From Microvelia longipes (lineage: Eukaryota; Arthropoda; Insecta; Hemiptera; Veliidae): a DNA stretch of 64,000 nt. Under the pieces are notes generated by a model, which worked only from the letters and a program-made list of their open reading frames with translations, had not been told where the DNA came from and did not search any database. The position numbers were made by a program, and so were the translations under genes. The stretch is from assembly GCA_018340805.1 (NCBI GenBank), contig JACMZG010001914.1, forward strand, positions 4,837,369 through 4,901,368, written 5' to 3'. Positions within the stretch are counted from its first letter, which is position 1; each line of letters begins with the position of its first letter. Shown piece by piece: positions 37,650 through 49,378 of this stretch.

Positions 37650-38085
37650 GTTTTAAAAAATCGGGCACAGGGTACCTCGGAACTTTTCCTAATCACATCG
37701 GATTTGCTACGCTCATCCTCCCTACATCGGATTCGCTTTGCTCGTCTTCTGAATATACAACTTGTCAAATTTATGCTGCATCACCAGCTATTAAATACAT
37801 TTGTTACATCCTCAGCGGTCACCCATACAGCACTAACCACACTCAATGCTACTTACATTTTATGATCCAACAAAAATTATGGATATACGCTTGTCGTTTC
37901 GAAACGAAACTTTGTGTACTTATTTATTAAGTAATTGTTTACATTTGTAAAAAATTTCAACTCAATTTAATCATTTTCTGATTTTTTACATTTTAAAAAA
38001 ACGTACACAAGTCATTCAATAAAAATTGAACTAATGCCGATAATGAGATAAAATGCTTACCACGTCAACGCGTTCTGTCAATCCC
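37650..38085 (-). mobile_element. Family A repeat, 3' half
   Basis: Reverse copy beginning AAAAAATCGGGCACAGGGTA, with GGATTTGCTACGCTCATCCT, GGATTCGCTTTGCTCGTC, ATGATCCAACAAAAATTATG and TGAACTAATGCCGATAATGA. Confidence 0.85.
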
Positions 38086-38736
38086 TGATTTTAAAATTGT
38101 ATATATTAACCTAAAAATTAACAAAATTAAAATTCAACAAGTTATAACATTGTCAGAAAATAAAACCTTTTATAAAAATTGACCTAAAATTTAAAATCAA
38201 CTTTAATTTAAATAAAACTTACAACTGAACATAAATCAATATAGTTGGAAATCAATGTTAAATTAACCCTTAATATAAACATAATTCTTATTGAAGATGT
38301 AAAAAAGTATAATAAATAACCCTTTCAATATTATTTAAAATCACATCTCGTCAATAAAGTTACAGCGGGGTGGTTTCTTTCTTGTAAAATCGTCCGCCAT
38401 TATTATCTGTTATTAAATGTAGCGGTAGAGTAGGGGAGTGAAAGTAAGCACCCCTTTATTGCTTGAGATTTCCAAAGAGAAGGGATTTTTACAATAGTTA
38501 CAGCTGCCATTGTTTAGTCACGGGTTGATGACGTCATATTCGCTCCCTGTTTTGTGTGACAATAGATTTATGTGAGTCCATAACCTTACTCAATGTAAAC
38601 CAGTGCTCAGTCAGGAGGAATTAACATAAAAGTTTAACGTTTGGAGTTTAAAATGATTGGAAACTATTTTAAAACTACAGGATCTTTTTAAAGTAGTATT
38701 TTCCTTTAAGAAACATAATATATATTTATTGTTTTT

Positions 38737-39808
38737 ACTTTTCCTCATTTATACCGTAGGTATATAGGAAAAGTATTGTGTTTGCAAAAAAATCATAAAC
38801 TCATATGAAAACGGAAATATGTGTTTCAGGCGTTTTTAAGGGCTCCTGAGTGGTTTTTGCAAAGTTGTCTATCTGTATGTGTGTGTGTGTACGTGTATGT
38901 GTGTGTGTGTGTCTGTTATCATTAAAGCGATCAGTGTATTTATGCTAAAGAGTTGTAATTTTGTACAAAAGTCAGTCTACCGCTGTAGTTGTGCTTTTCG
39001 GAAAATAATTTGTTTATCGCGTCATTAACTCGCAATGATGACTCAGCAAAAATTTAGGAAAATTATGAAACACGAAAAAATAATGCGATCTGGTTGAAAT
39101 ATGATACGCATGTAGCTATGTATAATACTAACATATATAATAAACTGCGTAGGCTTCCGCGGTTATTGTCATGAATTTAGGTCTTCCGGTGGTGACCGCG
39201 TCAATGTAGATGAAGAAAAAAAGACTGACTGTGACTGCGTCTTTAGTTCAGTTTTGTAGAGCATTGTGTTTCTATCTATGATGTCCTACATCCCTTAAGA
39301 CGCCTCCCACAGTGGAAGCGAAACGTCGGATTCTTCTTCTACATTGACGCGGTCACCACCGGAAGACCTAAATCTTCACTAACATATATGTTAAGTTCCA
39401 TCTCATTATCAGCATTAGTTCATTTTTTATTAAATGAATTGTATACGTTTAAAAAAAAACGCAATATTCGGGAAATATGCCAATTAAGTTGAAATTAGGT
39501 ACAAGTGTACCCCTATGGACGTAATAAATAAGCGTACTTGGTTTCGTTATAATACAACAAGTCTACCTACAATTTTTGAAGGATCATAAAAGTTAAGCAG
39601 CATCAAGCGTGTTTAGTGCCTGGATAAATGACCGCTAGGAAGGAAACGAATGTATTACATCTGATACGAGCGAAGCAAGTCCGAAGAAGTGTTGCAGTAT
39701 ACATTTAAAGACTTGTACTTTAGAGGAGAGCGAAGCGAGTCCAAAGCTAGGAGGATGAGCGTAGCGAATCCGATGTAATGAGGAAAAGTTCCGTAGTGCT
39801 CCGTTGAC
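38737..39808 (+). mobile_element. Family A repeat, full length, with nested insertion
   Basis: Forward copy from ACTTTTCCTCATTTATACCG to GAAAAGTTCCGTAGTGCTCC. It is split at 39139-39377 by a fold-back element with a 12-bp target duplication. Both AGCGAAGC(A/G)AGTCC words and the GGATGAGCGTAGCGAATCCG end module are present. Confidence 0.9.
39139..39377 (+). mobile_element. 239-bp fold-back element, 12-bp target duplication, hammerhead-like core
   Basis: Inserted in family A between direct repeats ACTAACATATAT (39127-39138 and 39378-39389). Arms of about 45 bp carry TTTAGGTCTTCCGGTGGTGA and ACCGCGTCAATGTAGA, and their complements. At 39288-39332 the order is ATCC, CTTAAGA, C, stem GCCTCC/GGAAGC around CACAGT with one mismatch, GAAACGTC, GGAT. 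ATCC and GGAT can pair. A relative is at 63300-63420, and the arm sequence is the unit of the array at 43938-44690. Confidence 0.85.
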
Positions 39809-40022
39809 GTAATCTTTGTATAAAAATCTTTCGTCAACTTTAATTAATTCTTAAAAGATAACAGATGCACTACCTGAGCTTGTTCCGCAGGTTGAATACT
39901 CTGATGGCATTTTATTTATTATAGGTCTCAAGACTATATGCGTCGATTTTGTACCAAGTTTTATTCCGATTTAAATATGCGCTCACAGGTTACAATAGAA
40001 TCCTCTTGGATCAAAATCTTGT

Positions 40023-40025
40023 ATA

Positions 40026-40102
<77 letters not shown>

Positions 40103-40129
40103 ATATATATATTATATATATATATATAA
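40023..40129. repeat. (AT)n microsatellite
   Basis: Alternating AT with TTT and TAAT interruptions. Confidence 0.95.
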
Positions 40130-40429
40130 TAAATGTAAATTAATTTCAATTTCACTTTCATCCTCTTGTTACCTTTTATTATAATATTCTTTAAAACTTT
40201 ATTTTGAGCTTTATCTTAAATTAATGTCTCACGATCAGTGTGATTCTAAACTTTGAGACCATTTATTTTCGCTCCAAAAAATTTTTTTTCCAACCAGAAT
40301 AAAGTATAGTTTCTTTGTACACCCGTGACTGCTTCAGACTATTTAATGGTACGAACTAAAAACCAACTACGGATTCTTTTGGTGGTCGACTTACTTGCTG
40401 GTTTTGATAAGCAGAGTTTTTTCAGCACG

Positions 40430-41220
40430 GTATTTTCTCGTAAGCTTTCTCTCTCGTAAGCTTTCTCAGCACACAGTATCAGCACAGTATTTTTCGTAAG
40501 TGCAGTCTTTCTTTCTTTTCTCGTAAGCAGTGCTTTCTCAGCACAGTATTTTCTCGTAAGCAGTGCTTTCTCAGCACAGTATTTTCTCGTAAGCAGTGCT
40601 TTCTCAGCACAATATTTTCTCGTAAGCAGTGCTTTCTCAGCACATATTTTCTCGTAAGCAGTGCTTTCTCAGCACAGTATTTTCTCGTAAGGTGCTTTCT
40701 CAGCACAGTATTTTCTCGTAAGCAGTGCTTTCTCAGCACAGTATTTTCTCGTAAGCAGTGCTTTCTCAGCACAATTTTCCTAAGCAGTGCTTTCTCAGCA
40801 CAAGTATTTTATCTAAGCAGTGCTTTCTCAGCACAGAAGTGCAGCACAGTATTTTTCGTAAGCAGTGCTTTCTCGCACAGTATTTCTGCGAAGCAGTCTT
40901 TTCTATTTTCTCGTAGCACAGTGCTTTCTCAGCACAGTATTTTCTTGTAAGCAGTGCTTTCTCAGCACAATTTTCTCGTAAGCAGTGCTTACCTCAGCAG
41001 TGCTTCTCAGCCAGTATTTTTAGTAAGCAGTGCTTTCCTCAGCTCGCATAGCAATATTTTCGTAACAGTAAGCACAATATTTTCTCGTAAGGTGCTTACT
41101 CACACAATATTTTCTCGTAAGCAGTGCTTTCTCAGCACAATATTTCTCGTAACATGCTACTCAGCACAGTATTTTCTCGTAAGCAGTGCTTTCTCAGCAC
41201 AATATTTTCTCGTAATGCAT
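40430..41220. repeat. 33-bp minisatellite, about 24 copies
   Basis: Unit CAGTGCTTTCTCAGCACAGT plus ATTTTCTCGTAAG. GTGCTTTCTCAGCAC is an internal near-palindrome. Copies at 40550-40760 are regular; those at both ends carry many short deletions. It is in gsb intron 5. Open frames on both strands (LRKHCLREN-type repeats) are by-products. Confidence 0.95.
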
Positions 41221-41787
41221 TACTGTTATATGATAATATTCCAACATCAATGCCTCACATGCTCTTACACAATTTCATTTCTCTTAATTCCAAAAGTACA
41301 CACGTCACATAAATTTTTAGGACGTTTTCTAAAAGAACTTTCCAAAAAAAACAATATTCACAAGGCAAAATCACGTCTCGAGTCGTATCGTACATACAAG
41401 CACTCCGTATAGCCTGGAAACGTTTCTAGCCCATTATTACCTCACAATAAGATCGAGTTAATAATAGCTTTGGGCATCTCTCTGTCGGCACCACAACTAC
41501 AAGGTATCTAAATAGGCACCTATATGCACCACTTATGTACCCACTATTAGCCACCTTTATAATCTTCATTGAAGAATTATAAAAATCTCATGGAATAAAT
41601 CACTAAGAAATAAAAACGAAAAATTGATTAAATATTAATTAAATCTTACGGTGATAACAGTACTTCTAATATTTTGCATCTATCCCTCTGTATTATGGGG
41701 AGGGGGAATTGTAGTAAGAATAAAATTGATCCCAATTTTGTCTTCAGATGTCCACGTTTCGGCTCCAATTTATCTCACATATTGAGA
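41221..41787. other. gsb intron 5, no gene seen
   Basis: AT-rich intronic DNA. The open frame running out of the 33-bp array to about 41412 has no recognised domain. Confidence 0.4.
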
Positions 41788-42577
41788 TAAAAATCGGGTA
41801 CGGGGTACCTCGGAGTTTTTTCTCATCACATGGGATTCGTAGCGAATCCGATCACATGAGCGTAGCGCTCATCCTCCCTGCTTCTGACTTTCTTACGATT
41901 CACTCGTCCGCAGAATATACAATCGCCAAATTTATACTGCACATGTCTTCGGTCTTGTTCCGCTCGTCCTCAGATAGTAAATGGATCCGTTTCGTTCTTA
42001 GCGGTCACCTATACAGCACTGCTCACACTGAATGCAACATAAAATTTAAAATCCATAAAAAATTATAGATATACTTGTCTTATTGAAACGAAACTTGTGT
42101 ACTATTTAATAAGTAAAGTATACGTGTGACTAAATTTCAACTCAATTGAATCTTTTTCGTCAAAACAAAAACGTACACAAGTCATTCGATAAAAATTGAA
42201 CTAATGCTGGTAATGAGATGAAACTTAGCACAAATGTTTATGTTTATAGCTACATGTGTGTCGAATTTCAATCGGATCGCATATTTTTTATGTGTTATAA
42301 TTTTTTCGAAATTTCCACTGAATGATTATAGCGGGTTAATGACGTCATAAAAAATATTTTCCTAATAGCACAACTTGCAGCAGGCTGATTTTTGTACAAC
42401 GTTTCAACTCTAGCGTAAATACACTAGGAGCTACGATGATAACAGACACACACACATATAGACAGACAACTTTGAGAAAACCACCTGTAACGGATAATTC
42501 CAGTGACATCCCGGTTTCAGATTTTTTGAAAACTCAATACTTTTCCTATATACCTACTGTATAAATGAGGAAAAGTA
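41788..42577 (-). mobile_element. Family A repeat, near full length
   Basis: Reverse copy from AAATCGGGTACGGGGTACCT to ACTTTTCCTATATACC and GTATAAATGAGGAAAAGT. All family landmarks are in order, including TGAACTAATGCTGGTAATGA and CGGGTTAATGACGTCATAA. The open frame 41748-42068 lies mostly inside it and is not a gene. Confidence 0.9.
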
Positions 42578-42835
42578 ATTGTGTTGTAGGTATTTATCTT
42601 ACATGGAGACTCATATAATGCACTCTCATTAATGTCACTCTCGGCTTCGCCTCGGGAGTAAAATGTCATTATTTTCCTAGTCTGCGGCTCGGGAGTAAAC
42701 TATATTAATCCCTCAGCTTCGCTTCGGGATTAATTTGCTTTGTTCCCTGCGACTTCTTCTTAGGAACCAACTTTACAAATCAGGGGGAAAATGGCTCATT
42801 TTATTCTCTTGGTGCATAAATAACTAATGTACCTC
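42578..42835. mobile_element. Family M hairpin-rich MITE-like element
   Basis: The right end GGCTCATTTTATTCTCTTGG then TGCATAAATAACT matches in reverse the left end of the copy at 61800. The interior carries the dyads CGGCTTCGCCTCGGGAGTAA, GCTTCGCTTCGGGATTAA and GGGAGTAAACTATATTAATC. Placed head to tail directly after a family A copy. No ORF. Confidence 0.75.
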
Positions 42836-43210
42836 AACATTTTGGCCTGATTTATTTTTTGGTAAAAATAATACAGATCATAACCACATCTAAGGTTGGC
42901 AGAGCTTTTTGGGATATTTAAAGTTAAAATTTAGATCGGCTTTTTGGCTTTTTTTTATAAGCTTTGAAGAATGCTAAAGGAAAGCTTAATTTCATATCTG
43001 GCAGTTTTTTTTCACGATCAAAAGAAAATCAAAATATTAAATTCAATTTATTTCATTTAGGCAATTAATAGTTTGCTTACAATTTTTTTTCTTCACTAGA
43101 TGTCCCATCTATTATTTGTGGCTCGTATCTATAATTTAAGCAATCTATATTCCATTTCTTAATTCTTTTTTTTTATTTTTACATGTTTGTTATTGTTTGT
43201 ATGTTGCTAG
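42836..43210. other. gsb intron 5, 3' end
   Basis: AT-rich intronic DNA ending in acceptor TTGTATGTTGCTAG at 43210. Confidence 0.5.
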
Positions 43211-43379
43211 GTAACCATACTAGTACAAGTGGTTGGATGCAATCAGCTGCTAGCTACACTAGTTCTAGCTATACATCAAGCTACCCAACACCAGAACATT
43301 ATCAACAGTGTTCTCAACCTTGGCACCCCAGACAACCACATAAATCCGTAGATCATAATCCATGGACTGACACTTACAG
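43211..43379 (+). CDS. gsb: gooseberry exon 6 (Ser/Tyr/Gln/Pro-rich tail)
   Basis: 169 bases: two bases completing a glycine codon, 55 codons, and two bases of the next serine. Encodes NHTSTSGWMQSAASYTSSSY, a further TSSYPTPEHYQQ, and CSQPWHPRQPHKS to NPWTDTY. The composition fits the transactivation tail of Pax3/7 proteins, which is poorly conserved. Acceptor TTGCTAG at 43210, donor GTAAAG at 43380. Of the possible frames only this one is open through both splice sites and continues into exon 7, which is why the exon 5 end must supply one more base than it shows. Confidence 0.9.
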
Positions 43380-43937
43380 GTAAAGATCACTTTTCTTATT
43401 CTTTTCTACCTATACTCCCTTATTGGAGAAAAAAAAATCTAATAAAAAAAATATCTTCAAAATTAAAGCAAAATTCGCTACCAGCTAACAGCCAGAAATT
43501 CTTAAGACGACGAACAAACGTGCAAATACTACTGCAATACCTCTATCAAGCTGAACTAATTACCGACCTTTAACTAAATTCTTATTACTACTCACCTACA
43601 CCCTTAATATCAATACCTTTAAAACATCTATATTACTAAAACCTAAATATTATTATCTATAACCAAATTATCAATAATTTTCTTAGACCTTATTTAATTA
43701 ACTACAATGGAGGAACAACCCTGCAGTTGACCGCCAAAAAAAAAAAAAAAAAACACCTAAACCTACTTTAGGATTTTACTTTCCTCATTTATACCTGTGG
43801 TTTATAGAAAAGTATTGTCTTTGCACTAAAAACCCAAAAATTGGATTTTACAGGATAAGTTTAGAAATTTAATGACGTCATGAAGTCAGTTAACACGCCA
43901 TAGAATTTTCCTAAACAACTGAGACCGTGGTGGTATC
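43380..43937. other. gsb intron 6, 5' part
   Basis: AT-rich, with a poly(A) run at 43737-43754 and a decayed family A fragment (forward) from about 43772 to 43880. Confidence 0.45.
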
Positions 43938-44690
43938 AGATTTAGGTCTTCCGGTGTAACCGCTCAATGTAGAGATGAAGCCAATGGGTGCTATTAATTT
44001 AGGTCTTCCGATGGTGACCGCCCAATGTAGATGAGAGCCAGTGGATGCTATATAATTTAGATCTTCCGATGGTGACCGCGTCAAGGTAGATGATGAAGCC
44101 AGTGGATGCTATATATTTAGACCTTCCGATGGTGACCGCGTCAAGGTAGACGATGAAGCAATGGATGCTATATAATTTAGATCTTCCGATGGTGACCGCT
44201 CAAGGTAGATGAAGCCAATGGATGCTATATATTTAGATTGTCCGAGTGACCGCGTCAAGGAGAGATAAAGCCAAATGGGTGCTATATAGATTTATAATCT
44301 TCCGAGTACCGTGTCCAAAGGAAGATGATAAACCAATGGCTATAATTTAGATCTTTCCGAGGTGACCCGCGTCAACGTAATAAAATAGCCAATGGGTGTA
44401 TAAAATAGAATCTCCGATGGTACCGCGTCAAGTAATATAAGCCAATGATGCTATAAATCTAAGACTCCGATGGCGACCCGTCAACGTAAGAAAAATGCCA
44501 AGGGCATATAGATTTAGAATTTCCGATGGGACCGCGTCAAGGTAATGATGAGCCACTGGATGCTAATAATATATAGATCTCCGATGGTGGACCGCTGCGT
44601 CAAGGTAGCCAATGGTGCTATAAATCTAGATTTCGATGTGACGCGTCAAGGTAGGATGATAAGCAATGGATACCTCGAAAATCTAAATCT
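43938..44690. repeat. 60-bp satellite-like array derived from a fold-back arm
   Basis: About 12 copies of TTTAGATCTTCCGATGGTGA, CCGCGTCAAGGTAGATGATG, AAGCCAATGGATGCTATATA. The first 40 bases of the unit match the arm of the fold-back at 39139-39377. Copies up to about 44230 are regular; later ones have many small deletions and substitutions. Confidence 0.92.
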
Positions 44691-45394
44691 TCCATGACAA
44701 TAACCGCAGATGTCTTCGCCGATTATTAGGACTGGTATAGTCTGGTGACAATACCTATTTATATTTTGTTTTATTAATAGGTCAATTGAATTAATGTAAA
44801 CCAACACAAGTTGCTATTTGATTAAAAACAGACTTGACCAAGCGACATCGGATCATTCCCAAAATTATTCTCAATCCTTTACATGACTATATACCAGACA
44901 GTGTTGTCCATGTAAGGACGTTTAAAAAAATGAAGGTGACTTGTGTTTGTATGATTGGTAAGACTGCTTACTTAGTCACATTATTGTCTTATTGGCGCCT
45001 TTGTTGGTCTGATCACTCTTCTTATTGTTTCTCCGGATACCTAAGTCAGAAAATCGATTACGAATGCTAATTTGCTGTTCGAGTTAACAGAATAATGCTT
45101 ACTTGTTAGTTCTCATTGTGTCCTGTCATAGTTCTTGATTTTTTGTTTACACTTTTTTTACAAGACCTAAATTTAGAAGAAGAAATTTTACTTTGAATGT
45201 TTTGTCCTTAGCCTTTTGTGTATAAAAGAAAATATTAATTTAATATTCATTTTAAGTTCGTTCGTTTTAAAGTTTTTTTAAAAACTTAACTTTAGTTACT
45301 TAAAGACCTTTTTACTCTTTTACTTTAAATTTTATTTAAAATATCGTTACGATTTTACGATTCAACCCTTAGGCATAGTTCAAAATCAATTGAT
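44691..45394. other. gsb intron 6, no gene seen
   Basis: AT-rich. The open frame 44834-45070 (78 codons) has no recognised domain and unremarkable composition. Confidence 0.35.
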
Positions 45395-45530
45395 TTTTTA
45401 TAACCTTAACTCACTCTTTAAGGAAGTTTCCATGAGGTTACTCAGAGCCCCTGAGAGCCCCAAAAATATGTTTCAAACCTCTCAATGTAATGAGATGGGC
45501 TATGCCTCCTCTAGTATATATCTATGTTTA
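45395..45530 (-). repeat. Family B dispersed repeat, partial
   Basis: Reverse copy of the 14945-15240 repeat: GAGAGCCCCAAAAATATGTT, GAGATGGGCTATGCCTCC, and CTCTAGTATATATCTATG at the end. Confidence 0.65.
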
Positions 45531-46309
45531 CTATTACTACGCCCGAAAAAAGTTGCTACACGCCTGGGAATGAATTTATTTTACCTCGTCTTCTTTTACT
45601 GTCTCGCTTCGCTTGACAGTTAACACAGTCGCAACAGTAAAAAAATACTTTCTTCACAGCCTTGTAACATAATGTAGTATTTACAATGACTTTTTTTATT
45701 TCAATATAAAGAATTTTATTCACGCTCAAGGTATTAATGTAATAAATTTTATTTATCAGTTAAAAAACTTATATGGTATAATTTAAAGTTAATAAATTAT
45801 AACATAGTTATTAAAGGATTTATTAGCTTCCTTTGATTCATTCTTATTCATAAAAGTATATTGTTGTTCTGAAACTTTAAAGTAAATATAAATGTATGAC
45901 CAAAAAACAAGATAAACTGTAGTTAAACAACAAACATAATACTAATTAAACTTATAAAAATTATTACTCTATAAATATGTGAGGAAAGATTTATGACAGA
46001 TAAATAACCGCAGCGTTACTGCTTTGCGGTCACTGCTTAGTACGCCTTTGGCATCCGCCCAGGGTCGGTGTCTTATGCATTGTAGCTGTGTTGTATCATT
46101 TGTTTATTTCTTACTATTTTTTATTTTATTGCATTTTGCCATGTATATAGCAAATCAAATTAAGTGGTCGCTTCGTGAGTCTGCTCGGTTTGTTGTTACT
46201 TATGGTTTCACTTAATTTACTGATTGACAGGGATAGTAGGCTAATTAAAGTGGAGATAAGGTACCTCCTTTCTAACTTCTCTAGATGTAGTAAAAAGTCT
46301 TCAAAATAG
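45531..46309. other. gsb intron 6, possible family M relic
   Basis: 45555-45680 has small dyads (ACTGTCTCGCTTCGCTTGACAG) and ends CAGCCTTGTAACATAATGTA, suggesting a decayed family M-like element. The rest is unremarkable AT-rich DNA. The open frame 46024-46215 is not assigned. Confidence 0.4.
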
Positions 46310-46370
46310 ATATATATATATTATATATATAATATATATAATATAATATATATATATATGTGTGTGTGTA
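46310..46370. repeat. (AT)n then (GT)n microsatellite
   Basis: AT tract with interruptions followed by TGTGTGTGTG. Confidence 0.9.
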
Positions 46371-46436
46371 TACACGGTTATTTTCTGATACACAATCGCT
46401 TAAATAGACTTAGAAAATATATACGTATATTAGTTT

Positions 46437-46440
<4 letters not shown>

Positions 46441-46471
<31 letters not shown>

Positions 46472-46700
46472 TACCCGTTTAGAGCCTTGTGGCCTATCAG
46501 GGATAACCTCTGCGGGAACCACCTCTAGTGGTTGTGGCAACCGTTACGCTCTAAGAGTAATCTAAAGTTGGCGATAGGTTATTTGAACAATAATCTTATA
46601 TATAAACTGAGAGCGTAACCTGGGATACGAACCCTAGACCTCCGTGGTGTCAAAGGTCTGTTTAATAACTTACGCCTTAACGACCTCGATAACGAACGTG
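46441..46700 (-). mobile_element. tRNA-derived SINE (SINE-2) with (TTA)n tail
   Basis: Minus strand: head with A-box-like GAGGTCGTTAAGGCGTAAG (about 46669-46690) and B-box GGTTCGTATCCC (46622-46633), then a body with GGTTGCCACAACCACTAGAG, ending in a (TTA)n tail (46441-46467). The A-box resembles leucine-type tRNA heads, but the parent is uncertain. Fragments lie at 16511-16650 and perhaps 21410-21510. Confidence 0.75.
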
Positions 46701-46870
46701 GCTGTAGTTTTATATTATCTTAAGTTAAAAAAATAAAAATTAATTTTAAAAGTATAGTAAATAAAATTGACCTTTAATGACCAACTTTATTAATTAAGTA
46801 TCCAGCAGATTGTTTCCCTGATAAGTTAGTCGTATTCTAGTGGGTTATGACATTTTCGGGTCAAATTTAT

Positions 46871-46874
46871 AATT

Positions 46875-46908
<34 letters not shown>

Positions 46909-46954
46909 ATATATATATATAATATATAATATAATAATATATATATATATATAT
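46871..46954. repeat. (AT)n microsatellite
   Basis: Alternating AT with several AATA interruptions. Confidence 0.95.
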
Positions 46955-47740
46955 TCCGTCCTTGATTCTAGGACTGCGAGAGATATCCAGACTTGTTACA
47001 TCTATAGGCTTACCAGACCTCCCATAGATAAAACGCCATAGATAAGTCTGAGAAGGTACATGGCGTGTTGAATACTAATTAATAAAATTTATAATCTTTC
47101 TGCTAATCCTATATCTAAAAAAATCGATCTTTGAAAATAAATGTTAAAGTAATTGAGATATTTAACTTTTTTTTCTTTAAATGAGAATATTATTTTGATT
47201 GGTTTTTAGTCTCCGTACGAGGTATCCTTATTTGTTCATTTCATTCAATAATGTAATAATAATAATTATACACAATAATGTTACACTAGTGTTACTCAAT
47301 AATGTTATTCAATAATCTCTATAATAATATATACACTAATGTTAAGTTATGTATTCAATAATGTATGTAATACTTTGCTATAATGTTATACAATGATGTA
47401 ACACAATAATGTTATAATGTTATAAAATAAAATGAATGCGAAATCATGTCTAGTTTATGTTCTCACAAGGCATGAAAATTACTTAAAGAAGGACAACCAA
47501 TTTGCGTAATCTCAGAAGAATAGTTAGATTCATTATAAGAAATTGTTTTAAATTCGATTTTTTTTAAAGTAGTGTTTTGACTTTTTTCGCCCATTTCAGC
47601 TTTTTCCTTTACTAGAATGCTAATTTATTGATAATCTCAGAGTTTGTGCTCACACAGCATAGGACCATGTCTTTGTCGCTTCAACATTTCCCGTACGTGG
47701 CCGCATTTATGACTGGAATACATTATCTAGTTCATTTCTA
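46955..47740. other. gsb intron 6, no gene seen
   Basis: AT-rich. 47250-47420 is enriched in AATAATGTTA-type words (degenerate tandem repeat CAATAATGTTA). No gene. Confidence 0.45.
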
Positions 47741-48233
47741 CTCTATAAGGCGCGGTCAAATATCCACGGTCTTCTAGAACATTGGATCACCAACAAACTT
47801 TTTTTTACTTTTTTTTTCAAAATTTTCAGTAATTAGCCGAATTTGTGATAAATGAAGCCTATTTCCGTAATCTGCACGCTCTTTTGGTTAATCTCAAAGA
47901 GTATTTACATTCACTCAACGATTTATTTTTATCTAACTTGGTACATACATAACTACTGTTAGACGTCAATATTTGTGTTATATTTTGACATGTCATATTT
48001 GTTAACATTGACTCTAACAGTAGTATGTATGTACCAAGTTAGATTAAATAAATCGTTGAATGAATGTAAATACTCTTTGAGATTAACCAAAAGAGCGTGC
48101 AGATTACGGAAGTAGGCTTCATTTATCACAAATCCGGCTAATTACTGAAAATTTTGAAAAAAAGTTATAAAAAATGTTTGTTGGTGATCCAATGTTCTAG
48201 AAGGCCGTGGATATTCGACCACGCCTTATAGAG
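47741..48233. mobile_element. Fold-back DNA element, 493 bp, arms about 220 bp
   Basis: Ends CTCTATAAGGCG and CGCCTTATAGAG are inverted. Arms remain complementary inward for about 220 bp, including GGTCTTCTAGAACATTGGAT, GGTTAATCTCAAAGAGTATT and AACTTGGTACATACATA. About 60 bp of unpaired centre. Arms differ at scattered sites and small indels. No ORF, and no target duplication could be defined. Confidence 0.85.
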
Positions 48234-48450
48234 ATCTTTAATGTGTATTGATTTTGGTACTTTGATCTAATTGCCTCATCTATCCACTCATTAGCTACTA
48301 GTTCTACCTATATCACCCTCTAGCCCTAGGGTTCCCAACGCATGGATAGTTGCAGACCAATTTGAACTATTTAAAATCCGTCAATAACCACGTAAAACCT
48401 TGTTTTGAACACCCGGCTGTAAATGCGAGACCTCCCGAGAAAACCCCTCT
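48234..48450. other. gsb intron 6, spacer
   Basis: Short unremarkable stretch between the fold-back element and the tRNA-like segment. Confidence 0.35.
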
Positions 48451-48517
48451 GCCCCCGGCTGGATTTGAACCCTCGACCTTCAGGTCGTATTGCAAGCGCT
48501 TTACAACTGAGACGTTA
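48451..48517 (-). pseudogene. tRNA-like SINE head
   Basis: Minus strand: CTCAGTTGTAAAGCGC (A-box region) and GAGGGTTCAAATCC (B-box, about 48461-48473) at tRNA spacing, followed by AGCCGGGGGCAG. The acceptor stem does not close and the anticodon arm is degenerate, so this is a tRNA pseudogene or a SINE head rather than a working tRNA. Confidence 0.5.
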
Positions 48518-49199
48518 ATACAAAGTGTTCTGATTTAAGTCAAAATAACAATGTATAAAACTAATAAACTAATTATTTTTTTGTACAAAATGTCAGCTTT
48601 AAACCTTCTTGAGGTAGTCTTGAGATATTGTAGACACAGGTTTAAACAGGATTAAATTTTTCAATAAAATCACTAAATTCGATCTTTCAAATCACTTTGT
48701 CGGTATAAAGTATTGGCGGAAATCACTTAACGTCAAAAATCAATTAAAGAACATATTTAGTTAGCAGAGAGTAGGCGAGAAATGTAAAGTCTTTCCCATG
48801 GGATAATAAAGTCATTGGTGCTACGAAAACACTCAGATTGGTATGGCATTGGAATCCAAGGAAACCCTTTCCTAATAATGATATTAAAAGAAGATTTTTT
48901 GGAGGGATAAAAGATAATTTTATAAAGTACAAGAGATAATAACAGGGTTTAGTTAATATCATCACTCTCATGCTAGGTGGCTCTGCGGTGGTCTTGCAGC
49001 GCTCTCACACTGGGCGGCCTTTCTTTGAACTCCCCTACTTAACGGCTCCAGTCATTTTGACACTTTACCATTTCTTTCGTTGTCGGTATTTTTTTTTAGA
49101 AAATATACTTTTTTTTTAATTGATTGATTTGTGAATCCTTCTAAAACGAGATATGAGAAATTGTTAAAGGAAAAATCTTGCTATTTAGCTACGTGGTAT
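48518..49199. other. gsb intron 6, no gene seen
   Basis: AT-rich. The minus-strand open frame 48744-48971 is hydrophobic and unassigned. Confidence 0.35.
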
Positions 49200-49378
49200 G
49201 AAAAAAGCATGAGAGGAACCATAGAAATCCATGGCTCTTCTGTCAAGATTAGATGAAATATACCTACACTTGAAATTAAAAGGAGTAAAACACTATCTTA
49301 GGGAGCTGGCAAAAAGGGCCCAACAATGTGGCCTACTTGCCTGGTAGTTACTACCACTCCTCCCATATTACTACTAGC
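49200..49378 (+). mobile_element. SINE-1 3' fragment
   Basis: Matches the tail half of SINE-1: GAGGAACCATAGAAATCCAT, GGCTCTTCTGTCAAGATTAG, TATCTTAGGGAGCTGGCAAA, ending in the ACTACCACTCCTCCCATATT plus ACTACTA tail. Confidence 0.85.

Noticed and set aside
40430..41220. CRISPR-like regular array
   Set aside because: Units are contiguous with no unique spacers and lie in an intron of an animal gene; it is a minisatellite.
40479..41412. Open frames of 97 and 152 codons through the 33-bp array
   Set aside because: The unit is a multiple of three, so frames stay open by chance; no domain.
44834..45070. 78-codon open frame in gsb intron 6
   Set aside because: No recognisable motif, no splice or promoter context; composition is that of random AT-rich DNA.
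48451..48517. Functional tRNA gene on the minus strand
   Set aside because: The boxes are present, but the acceptor stem does not pair and the anticodon arm is degenerate.
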